From: Neorhizobium galegae bv. officinalis
GTDB lineage: Bacteria; Pseudomonadota; Alphaproteobacteria; Rhizobiales; Rhizobiaceae
DNA: 64,000 bases
Direction: 5' to 3'
NCBI GenBank assembly: GCA_000985875.1
Contig: CCRI01000011.1
Location: forward strand, 124,001-188,000
The notes below the pieces were generated by a model that had not been told where the DNA came from, made no database searches, and saw only the letters and a program-made list of their open reading frames with translations. Made by a program: the position numbers and the translations under genes. Below, piece after piece: positions 44,577-51,753 of the stretch (position 1 is the first letter of the stretch; the number at the start of each line of letters is the position of its first letter).

Positions 44577-44939
44577 ATGCAGCGTTTAATGATTGCCGAC
44601 GGATCGGACATCGTACGCACGGTCGGAAAGCGAATCCTGTCGGAACTGGGCTTCCTCGTGGTCGAGGCAGCCACAGCGCGCGAGGCGACGACGCGCTGCA
44701 ATGCCGAGCTTCCCAATTTCCTGATCGTCGATGCAGCGCTTGAAGGCGCGCTTGAACTCATTGGCACCATCCGGGCGATGCCGAACGGCAAGAACATCCG
44801 CATCTTCTATTGCGTCATCGAAGCGGACCTCAAGAAGATGATGGCCGGCAAGCGCGCCGGTGCGGACGATTTTCTGCTGAAGCCATTCGATCGAAAGATC
44901 CTGACGTCCGTCTTCTCGGCGCTGGCGCAGGCCGCCTGA
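44577..44939 (+). CDS. Single-domain response regulator with an incomplete acidic pocket
   Basis: A 120-residue receiver domain. Asp52 in FLIVDAAL is the likely phospho-acceptor and Lys in FLLKPFD is the conserved C-terminal Lys. The usual pair of acidic residues at positions 8-9 is reduced to Asp8-Gly9. It lies 104 bases after chpT on the same strand and converges with ctrA. CpdR is the known single-domain partner of ChpT, but this sequence does not look like CpdR, so its role is unknown. Confidence 0.78.
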   Translation: MQRLMIADGSDIVRTVGKRILSELGFLVVEAATAREATTRCNAELPNFLIVDAALEGALELIGTIRAMPNGKNIRIFYCVIEADLKKMMAGKRAGADDFLLKPFDRKILTSVFSALAQAA

Positions 44940-45040
44940 TTCCCGCTCCGCGACATCCGCTCGACCCATGGTGGCCCGCCCCGCGGTTCCTTTTCCGTTT
45001 CCGCCACGTTTCGTTTTGGGTCCGCAGGCGGCTCAAAACA

Positions 45041-45072
45041 AAACGTCCGCCGGGTAGACCAGGCGGACGTTT
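45041..45072 (-). terminator. ctrA terminator
   Basis: AAACGTCCGCC (45041-45051) and GGCGGACGTTT (45062-45072) form an 11-base stem with a ten-base loop. On the minus strand it continues into TTTTGTTTTG, suiting ctrA, whose stop is 22 bases upstream. A few T residues on the plus side may also serve the receiver gene. Confidence 0.7.
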
Positions 45073-45094
45073 CGAAAGGGGATTTTCAGGCAGC

Positions 45095-45793
<699 letters not shown>

Positions 45794-46216
45794 ATTTTTC
45801 CCCTTTACCGCCGCGTAAGGTATTTTTGCCCCCTTACTCGATACGGATCCAGACTGAGCCTGATTTGGAAGCTGCCACTAAATGGTTAACAAATTATGAT
45901 TCAACCTGGCAAGGTTCATGATTTCGTTAAGCAAGATTAGTAGCAACCTGTTTTCCCTTCAAGTTTGGCCATCACCAGGATTGAATCAGCGGATGAGGAA
46001 ATTCCGCTAAGTGATTCATTCGACTCATACATTGTCGCGGCCAATTTAGGCCCTGGCATTTACCGACCCTTAAACGATCCGGTTTATCATTAATGATGCC
46101 CGTAAACGAAAGGTTAACGCGACGCCCAATTTATTAACGTCGCGAGAATTTTTTGATCCGGAGTGTACCAATCCGGATACACGGGCCTGGGTCTCGCTAT
46201 CCACGGAGTATTGCGT
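45794..46216 (-). promoter_or_regulatory. ctrA upstream region with clustered GANTC and TTAA sites
   Basis: GANTC (the CcrM methylation site) occurs at 45898, 45983, 46013 and 46022, four times within 129 bases. TTAA occurs at 45886, 45927, 46070, 46090, 46114 and 46134. No perfect TTAA-N7-TTAA CtrA box was found. The ctrA promoter and the promoter of the divergent FliJ-like gene must lie here. CcrM and CtrA control of ctrA is known in Caulobacter. Confidence 0.55.
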
Positions 46217-46567
46217 ATGAAGTCGCGTGACAGCATGGTTCGCCTGAAAAGCTTTCAGGTCACCGAAAAGCGCCGTCAACTGCAGCAATTGCAGATGATG
46301 ATGGCCGAATTCGAGAGAATGTCTAAAGAACTTGAGCATCAGATCACTCTGGAAGAGAAGAAATCCGGCATTACCGACCGGAATCACTTCGCTTATCCGA
46401 CCTTTGCAAAGGCAGCCCGCCAGCGCGCGGACAATCTTCAGGTCTCGATTCGCGAGCTGAAGGTCCAGGAGGAAAGTGCCGAATTGGCGCTTGAGGAAGC
46501 GGAAGCGGAATTCGCCAAGGCTTCGGCGCTCGAAGAGCGCGATGGCGGAATGCGCGCCCGCGCTTAA
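46217..46567 (+). CDS. fliJ: FliJ-like flagellar export chaperone
   Basis: A 116-residue, almost fully helical protein beginning MKSRDSMVRLKSFQVTEKRR, with heptad-rich segments (QLQQLQMMMAEFERM; RELKVQEESAELALEEAE). This is the size, charge pattern and coiled-coil build of FliJ, which escorts flagellar substrates to the export ATPase FliI. Its position next to ctrA fits rhizobial genomes. Sequence motifs in FliJ are weak, so the call rests on architecture and place. Confidence 0.6.
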   Translation: MKSRDSMVRLKSFQVTEKRRQLQQLQMMMAEFERMSKELEHQITLEEKKSGITDRNHFAYPTFAKAARQRADNLQVSIRELKVQEESAELALEEAEAEFAKASALEERDGGMRARA

Positions 46568-46688
46568 CAAAGTCGGGCGGCATCATCGACGGAAATGCCA
46601 TAATCTGGGGCGGTGCCGCGGCGCCGGGCCCCCATTTCCGTATTTTCGGCTCTCGTTAGCGTTTTTGATTCGGGCTCGGCATCCCGTG

Positions 46689-46967
46689 TTAACGAAGAAT
46701 GTCCTGCCAGTCGGGGTGGCGTTCCGCTTGCGCCTTGAAGAACGGGCAGAGCGGTATGATCTTCCAGCCACCCTTGCGGGCTTCCTCGACCGCATGCAAC
46801 GCCAGGGCCTGGCCGACACCCTTGCCGCGGAGTTCGCCGGGAACGCCGGTATGATCGACGATCACAAGTTGCGGCGATGCGCGCGAATAGGTCATTTCGG
46901 CAAGGTGACCTTCCACTTCGGCCAGGTAACGGCCGCCGGATCGCGATTCTTCGTGGGTGATATTCAT
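46689..46967 (-). CDS. Small GNAT-type acetyltransferase (YjdJ/GTL-like)
   Basis: A 92-residue protein from the ATG at 46967 (MNITHEESRSGG). The acetyl-CoA motif GELRGKGVGQALALHAVEEA and PLCPFFKAQAERHPDW at the end match the small YjdJ-type GNAT family. Substrate unknown. The frame runs upstream to 47279 without family sequence. It diverges from the PqiA-like gene. Confidence 0.78.
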   Translation of the reverse strand: MNITHEESRSGGRYLAEVEGHLAEMTYSRASPQLVIVDHTGVPGELRGKGVGQALALHAVEEARKGGWKIIPLCPFFKAQAERHPDWQDILR

Positions 46968-47073
46968 GATGACCCCGCTTTTGTGCTTCCGCCGATGATG
47001 TAATACGGGACGGGCCGAAGGGAAATAGGCGCGCGGCCGACCCAAGGGTGACACATCGTCAACGGAGAGAGCG

Positions 47074-47526
47074 ATGAACTGGCTACGGCCGCTTCTTCTC
47101 GTGCTGGCTGCAATCTTCCTGGCGCTCGGGCTTTTCCTGCCGATCATCCGATTCGAGCGGCTGTATTTCTTCAGCGAAACACCGTCTCTGCTGGAGCTTG
47201 TCGCGGCGCTGTTCCGGGAGGGAGATCTGGCGCTATCGCTGGTGGTCGGCCTGTTTTCGATCGTCTTTCCGATCGTCAAGCTTGCCGGGCTGGCGATGCA
47301 GCTCTCCGGACGGGCGGCGGAGGCAGGATTTTTCCGCCGCGCGATGCCGCATCTTTCGAAGTGGTCGATGATGGACGTGATGCTGGTGGCAATCGTCGTG
47401 TTTGCGGCAAAGAGCAGTGGCCTGGCTGTTGCGGTCTCGCAGCCCGGCCTCTGGTTCTACGCCGCCTCGGCCATCATCGCCGGGCTGCTGCCGTCGCTGT
47501 CCCGGATCGGATCCGGGCAGAATTGA
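47074..47526 (+). CDS. PqiA-family membrane protein
   Basis: A 150-residue inner-membrane protein with four hydrophobic segments. FLPIIRFERLYFF and SKWSMMDVMLVAIVVFAAK are typical of the paraquat-inducible protein A family, which acts with MCE proteins in lipid transport between membranes. It is about one PqiA repeat and lacks the partner MCE genes nearby, so its role here is unclear. Confidence 0.75.
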   Translation: MNWLRPLLLVLAAIFLALGLFLPIIRFERLYFFSETPSLLELVAALFREGDLALSLVVGLFSIVFPIVKLAGLAMQLSGRAAEAGFFRRAMPHLSKWSMMDVMLVAIVVFAAKSSGLAVAVSQPGLWFYAASAIIAGLLPSLSRIGSGQN

Positions 47527-47544
47527 GCCGTCTTTCAGAAACCG

Positions 47545-47579
47545 AAAGGTGCCGTTGCGTTCGTTGCAGCGGCACCTTT
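47545..47579. terminator. Bidirectional terminator between the PqiA-like gene and sciP
   Basis: AAAGGTGCCG (47545-47554) pairs with CGGCACCTTT (47570-47579) and is followed by T residues on both strands. It lies between convergent genes. Confidence 0.7.
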
Positions 47580-47617
47580 TGGTTTCCGGTGCGGGTTTGA
47601 CGCCCGCGATTTCGGCG

Positions 47618-47893
47618 TCAGTGGCGATATTGTTGGATGCGTGTGGTGCGCAGGCCGGCCAGGCCATGGTCGTTGATGGAGGACTGCCAGGACAGGAATT
47701 CCTCGACGGTAAGCGTGTAACGCTCGCAGGCTTCTTCCAAGCTCAACAGGCCGCCGCGAACCGCGGCTACCACCTCTGCCTTGCGCCGGATAACCCAGCG
47801 GCGCGTATTGGCCGGCGGCAGATCGGCGATCGTCAGGGGGCTGCCATCGGGGCCGATGACATATTTCACTCGGGGACGTATCAATTCGGTCAT
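47618..47893 (-). CDS. sciP: CtrA inhibitor SciP (DUF1153)
   Basis: A 91-residue protein. YVIGPDGSPLTIADLPP, then TRRWVIRRKAEVVAAVRGG and LSLEEACERYTLTVEEFLSW with the helix-turn-helix, are the DUF1153/SciP pattern. In Caulobacter SciP binds CtrA-dependent promoters and blocks their activation, and its own gene is turned on by CtrA. The ATG at 47893 is preferred over an upstream in-frame start. A near-consensus CtrA box lies 52 bases upstream. Confidence 0.9.
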   Translation of the reverse strand: MTELIRPRVKYVIGPDGSPLTIADLPPANTRRWVIRRKAEVVAAVRGGLLSLEEACERYTLTVEEFLSWQSSINDHGLAGLRTTRIQQYRH

Positions 47894-47944
47894 TGGACTC
47901 TCTACACAACGCAAGACCACGTCGGTGAGCCTAGCTGCCCAGTT

Positions 47945-47959
47945 TTAATATTTGACTAA
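47945..47959 (-). promoter_or_regulatory. Candidate CtrA box upstream of sciP
   Basis: TTAA (47945-47948), seven bases, CTAA (47956-47959): seven of eight positions of the CtrA full site TTAA-N7-TTAA, 52 bases before the sciP start. CtrA activation of sciP is known in Caulobacter. Confidence 0.5.
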
Positions 47960-48088
47960 ACAGGCAGCAGCATTTGTTCCGACTGTGGCAACAATCGCGT
48001 TGCGTGTCCAAAGGCAGGACGAAAAGCGCTCACTTTTCCAGGAAAAGAAGGTGTTTCTGCGATCGGGTGGTTACCTGAAAGCGGCGGG

Positions 48089-48769
48089 TCAGAAGCCTTT
48101 GCCGCCCCGAAATTCGGAGAGCAGCGTGCCGAGCATGATACGCAGATCGAGGAAAACGGAGAAATTGTCGATGTAGTGCAGGTCGCATGCGATACGGGCG
48201 CGCGCCTTGCCGGGACGGTCCGTCGGGCCGCGAAGACCGCGCATCTGTGCAAGACCGGTCATGCCCGGCCGCATCGAATGGCGGCGATGACAGTCCGGAA
48301 CCAGGTCCTCGTAAGGGATGCCGGCCGCCAGCATGTCGATCGCGTGACAGCGCGGCCCGACCAAAGACATGTCGCCCTTCAGGACATTCAGGAGTTGCGG
48401 CAGTTCATCGACATTGGCCTTGCGGATGAGGGCGCCGACGCGGGTGATGCGCGGATCGTCTCTGATCGTCTGGGTTATCCCCCGGGCATCGCCGAGATTG
48501 GTGCGCATCGAACGGAACTTGTAGACCCGGAACCTGCGGCCATCCTTGCCCCAGCGCATCTGGGTGAAGAGCGCCGGCCCGTCGCTGTCGATGCGGATCG
48601 CCAGCGCGACGAGCAACATCAGAGGCAGGAGCAGGATCAGTGCGGAGAGCGAGGCGCCGATGTCGATCGCCCGCTTTGCCGCGAGCTGCGCCCGAAGGCT
48701 ACCGCCGGATTTACGGGGTAAAACCGAATGCCTGATGAGAATTGGCGGCTCGATGTGGCGCCAGCCCAT
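48089..48769 (-). CDS. ExoY-type sugar transferase (undecaprenyl-phosphate glycosyl-1-phosphate transferase)
   Basis: A 226-residue polyprenyl glycosylphosphotransferase (bacterial sugar transferase, PF02397). The hydrophobic entry helix ([18 protein letters not shown]) is followed by [34 protein letters not shown] (split here for length) and [11 protein letters not shown]. It starts an exopolysaccharide repeat on undecaprenyl phosphate. The ATG at 48769 gives the length typical of ExoY; an in-frame ATG at 48889 is possible. No other polysaccharide gene is adjacent. Confidence 0.82.
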   Translation of the reverse strand: MGWRHIEPPILIRHSVLPRKSGGSLRAQLAAKRAIDIGASLSALILLLPLMLLVALAIRIDSDGPALFTQMRWGKDGRRFRVYKFRSMRTNLGDARGITQTIRDDPRITRVGALIRKANVDELPQLLNVLKGDMSLVGPRCHAIDMLAAGIPYEDLVPDCHRRHSMRPGMTGLAQMRGLRGPTDRPGKARARIACDLHYIDNFSVFLDLRIMLGTLLSEFRGGKGF

Positions 48770-48939
48770 CGATCCGTCGGTGGCGTCGTCATGCAGATCA
48801 GGAACACTCAAAACCAGCCACCCCACCCTACGCCCGAAGCCCTGAGGGCGGCGGTGGCTCTTAATAGAATACCTCCAGTCCGGAGTCATCAGCCAAGTTA
48901 ACCGTCCGTTAAGGATGAATAGAATTTTAGTGATTGCTG

Positions 48940-49971
48940 TTATTGCAGCATCGCCAAAGATAGTTCCGTTTTTCCGGCGCCCAATTCCAGTTGTGCCGTT
49001 CCTGCATGCCCGAGCGTCACGTAATCTCCCGCGGAAAAGGAAAAAATTCCCGTTGCGGACTGCATTTGTGCTCCACCGGCGACGCCATTCATCAGAATAA
49101 GTGTCTGCGTTGCATTGAGCATCAGGCTGGTCGCATGGCCGGACGACGAGAGCACCGCGAGATTGAGGGCGACGAGATAAACGCCATCGGCCGGCACCAC
49201 GACCCGATTGCCGCCGCCGCCGACCGCGGCGCCCAGCGAAACGCCGCCGCGATCGAGGGCGAGCGTGGTGAAGCCGCTCTGCTGGCCGGCGGTCGGGATG
49301 AAACTCGTGCCGGTGCGGTAAGCGCGGGCAGCCGGCTGGTTGGGTTGCGAGACACGGCCGCTGGGCGAGATCGACAGCCCGGTCTTCCATGTGGTCCCGT
49401 CGCTGACCTTGACGGAGAACTCGGTGTTGCCGGCCAGGCCCATTTCCGCATGACCCGTCCAGTTCGACTGGAAGAGCAGCGAGGCCGTGTCGGTGGACGC
49501 GGCCTTGTTGACCTTGATCTGGTGACCGTTGCCGGCGTGGTTGAACAGGCTTGCCGGCGAGGCGAGCGTGAGCCGGTTGGTGCTGTCGGGCGTCGCATTG
49601 ATGCCGAGTTCGTCGACGCGGCCGATGGCGGGCAGGGGGATGTCCTGCCAGAGCGTGCCGGAGAACACCTTGAGCTTCTCGGGAGCGGCGAACCAGGCCC
49701 GCCAGCCGACGCGTGGGCTCAGGAATGCCCAATAGCCATCCTGCCAGGAGGCGATACGCCCCGTCTTGCCGGCCCAGGCGCCGGTCGCTCCGGTTGCCAC
49801 CAGGTAACAGGCGCCTTCCTCGGATGCGCCGGGCGGGTCCGCGAGTTCCGCGATGATCGTCAGATGCACCAGCGCATCGAGCCGAAGCAGCGCCTCGTTG
49901 TGGGTCACGTGTTTCTGCGCCTGCGAAGGCAGGATGAAGGGCATGTTCAGATTTGCGGTCGTATCGGCCAT
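48940..49971 (-). CDS. DUF2793-domain protein
   Basis: A 343-residue protein. The N-terminal part, with MPFILPSQAQKHVTHNEALLRLDALVH (split here around QAQ) and CYLVATGATGAWAGK then GWRAWFAAPEKL, is the DUF2793 domain. The C-terminal half is Gly/Ser/Ala-rich and beta-like, as in phage or gene-transfer-agent fibre proteins, ending LSLAMLQ. There is no signal peptide. A structural surface or particle role is possible, but no other phage-like genes lie nearby. Confidence 0.72.
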   Translation of the reverse strand: MADTTANLNMPFILPSQAQKHVTHNEALLRLDALVHLTIIAELADPPGASEEGACYLVATGATGAWAGKTGRIASWQDGYWAFLSPRVGWRAWFAAPEKLKVFSGTLWQDIPLPAIGRVDELGINATPDSTNRLTLASPASLFNHAGNGHQIKVNKAASTDTASLLFQSNWTGHAEMGLAGNTEFSVKVSDGTTWKTGLSISPSGRVSQPNQPAARAYRTGTSFIPTAGQQSGFTTLALDRGGVSLGAAVGGGGNRVVVPADGVYLVALNLAVLSSSGHATSLMLNATQTLILMNGVAGGAQMQSATGIFSFSAGDYVTLGHAGTAQLELGAGKTELSLAMLQ

Positions 49972-50208
49972 GGCTGTCTCCGTTCGGTCGCCCGGAGTCT
50001 AAGGCCGATGGCGGAGACGGGGAGGCGGAAGCGGTCAAGCCTTTGAAAAGCCTGAAGCGGCCCTTGTAAAACATGCTCGTTTCGACGCGCCGTGCCTTTG
50101 GCGCAACGCCTGGGCGTTTCGTCGCATGCGGGCTTTTCGATGTCCTGATTGCGCTTGTCCTTTGTCTCGCATATGCGAATGTGAGCGCGGCGAGAGACAG
50201 GGAAGAGC

Positions 50209-51459
50209 ATGCGTTATTCGGCCTATTCGATCTTCAAGGAAGCGCTGTCCGGCAACCGGATGTGGAAGCCGGCCTGGCGCGAACCGCAGCCGAAACCTCA
50301 TTACGACGTGATCATCGTCGGCGGCGGCGGGCATGGGCTGGCGACTGCCTATTACCTCGCCAAGGAGTTCGGCATCACCAATGTCGCGGTGCTCGAAAAG
50401 GGCTATCTCGGATCGGGCAATGTGGGACGCAACACGACGATCATCCGCTCCAACTACCTGCTCGAAGGCAACAACCCGTTCTACGAATTTTCGCTGAAGC
50501 TCTGGGAAGGGCTGGAGCGGGATTTCAACTACAACGCCATGGTCTCGCAGCGCGGCATGCTCAACCTCTTCCATTCCGACGGCCAGCGGGATCAATACGC
50601 GCGAAAGGGCAACGGCATGCGCCTGCATGGCGTCGATGCCGAACTGCTCGACCGCGAACAGGTGCGCCGGAAAGCGCCCTATCTCAATTTCGACCACGCC
50701 CGTTTCCCGATCATGGGCGCGCTCTACCAGAAGCGCGCCGGCACGGTGCGGCACGATGCGGTCGCCTGGGGTTACGGCCGCGGGGCGGACGCCCGCGGCG
50801 TCGATCTGATCCAGCATTGCGAGGTGACCGGCATCCGCCGCGAGAGCGGCCTTGTCGTCGGCGTCGAGACGACCAAGGGCTTCATCGGCTGCAACAAGCT
50901 CGCGCTCGCGGCCGCCGGCAACACGACGACGGTGGGGAGGATGGCCGATCTGGAACTGCCGATCGAGTCGCATGTGCTGCAGGCCTTCGTTTCGGAAGGG
51001 CTGAAACCGGTGGTCGACCATGTCATCACCTATGGCGCCGGTCATTTCTACATATCGCAGTCGGACAAGGGCGGATTGGTGTTCGGCGCCGAGATCGACT
51101 TCTATTCCTCCTATGCGCAGCGCGGCAATCTGGCGACCGTCGAGCACACGATGGAGGAGGGGGTGTCGCTGATCCCCGGCCTGTCGCGCGCCAAGGTCTT
51201 GAGAAGCTGGGGCGGTGTCATGGACATGTCGATGGATGGATCGCCGATCATCGACCGCACGCCGATCGACAATCTCTATCTGAACTGCGGCTGGTGTTAC
51301 GGCGGCTTCAAGGCGACGCCGGCCTCCGGTTTCTGTTTCGCCCACTTGATCGCCAAAAACGAGACGCATCACGTCACCCGCTTCATGCGGCTCGACCGGT
51401 TCGAGCGCGGCTACACGATCGACGAAGCGGGCCGCGGCCCCCAGCCGAACCTCCACTGA
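50209..51459 (+). CDS. soxB: Sarcosine oxidase beta subunit
   Basis: A 416-residue flavoprotein subunit of heterotetrameric sarcosine oxidase, which demethylates sarcosine to glycine with release of formaldehyde equivalents and peroxide. DVIIVGGGGHGLATAYYLA near residue 33 is the dinucleotide-binding fold, and GNVGRNTTIIRSNYL is characteristic of SoxB. It heads soxBDAG; the downstream genes overlap or nearly touch. Confidence 0.94.
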   Translation: MRYSAYSIFKEALSGNRMWKPAWREPQPKPHYDVIIVGGGGHGLATAYYLAKEFGITNVAVLEKGYLGSGNVGRNTTIIRSNYLLEGNNPFYEFSLKLWEGLERDFNYNAMVSQRGMLNLFHSDGQRDQYARKGNGMRLHGVDAELLDREQVRRKAPYLNFDHARFPIMGALYQKRAGTVRHDAVAWGYGRGADARGVDLIQHCEVTGIRRESGLVVGVETTKGFIGCNKLALAAAGNTTTVGRMADLELPIESHVLQAFVSEGLKPVVDHVITYGAGHFYISQSDKGGLVFGAEIDFYSSYAQRGNLATVEHTMEEGVSLIPGLSRAKVLRSWGGVMDMSMDGSPIIDRTPIDNLYLNCGWCYGGFKATPASGFCFAHLIAKNETHHVTRFMRLDRFERGYTIDEAGRGPQPNLH

Positions 51460-51471
51460 GCAAGATCCCCC

Positions 51472-51753
51472 ATGGCAAGCCTGATCACCTGTCCGCATTG
51501 CGGCACCAGACCCAAGGAAGAGTTTTCGATCCGCGGCGCCGCCGCGCCGAAGCGTCCTTCGCCGACCGCCAAGGACGAGGCCTGGCACCGTTACGTCTAT
51601 GTACGGGACAATCCCAAAGGACGATATCAGGAGTATTGGCATCACGTCGCCGGCTGCCGCCGCTTTCTGGTGGTCGAGCGCGACAATCTCACCCATGAGG
51701 TTTTCGGCGTGACCGATGCTGCGGAATTAGAGCGCGCAGGAGCTGGCGAATGA
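51472..51753 (+). CDS. soxD: Sarcosine oxidase delta subunit
   Basis: A 93-residue zinc-binding subunit. CPHC at residues 7-10 and HHVAGC with His58 and Cys62 supply the four ligands known for SoxD. It helps hold the tetramer together. It lies 12 bases after soxB and overlaps soxA by four bases. Confidence 0.92.
   Translation: MASLITCPHCGTRPKEEFSIRGAAAPKRPSPTAKDEAWHRYVYVRDNPKGRYQEYWHHVAGCRRFLVVERDNLTHEVFGVTDAAELERAGAGE

Noticed and set aside
45881-46140. A full TTAA-N7-TTAA CtrA box before ctrA
   Set aside because: Several TTAA sequences are present, but none has a partner at the seven-base spacing; only clustering is reported.
48089-50074. Single 661-residue minus-strand frame covering the sugar transferase and DUF2793 region
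   Set aside because: Only its last 226 residues match a family; the earlier part is the wrong frame of the DUF2793 gene.
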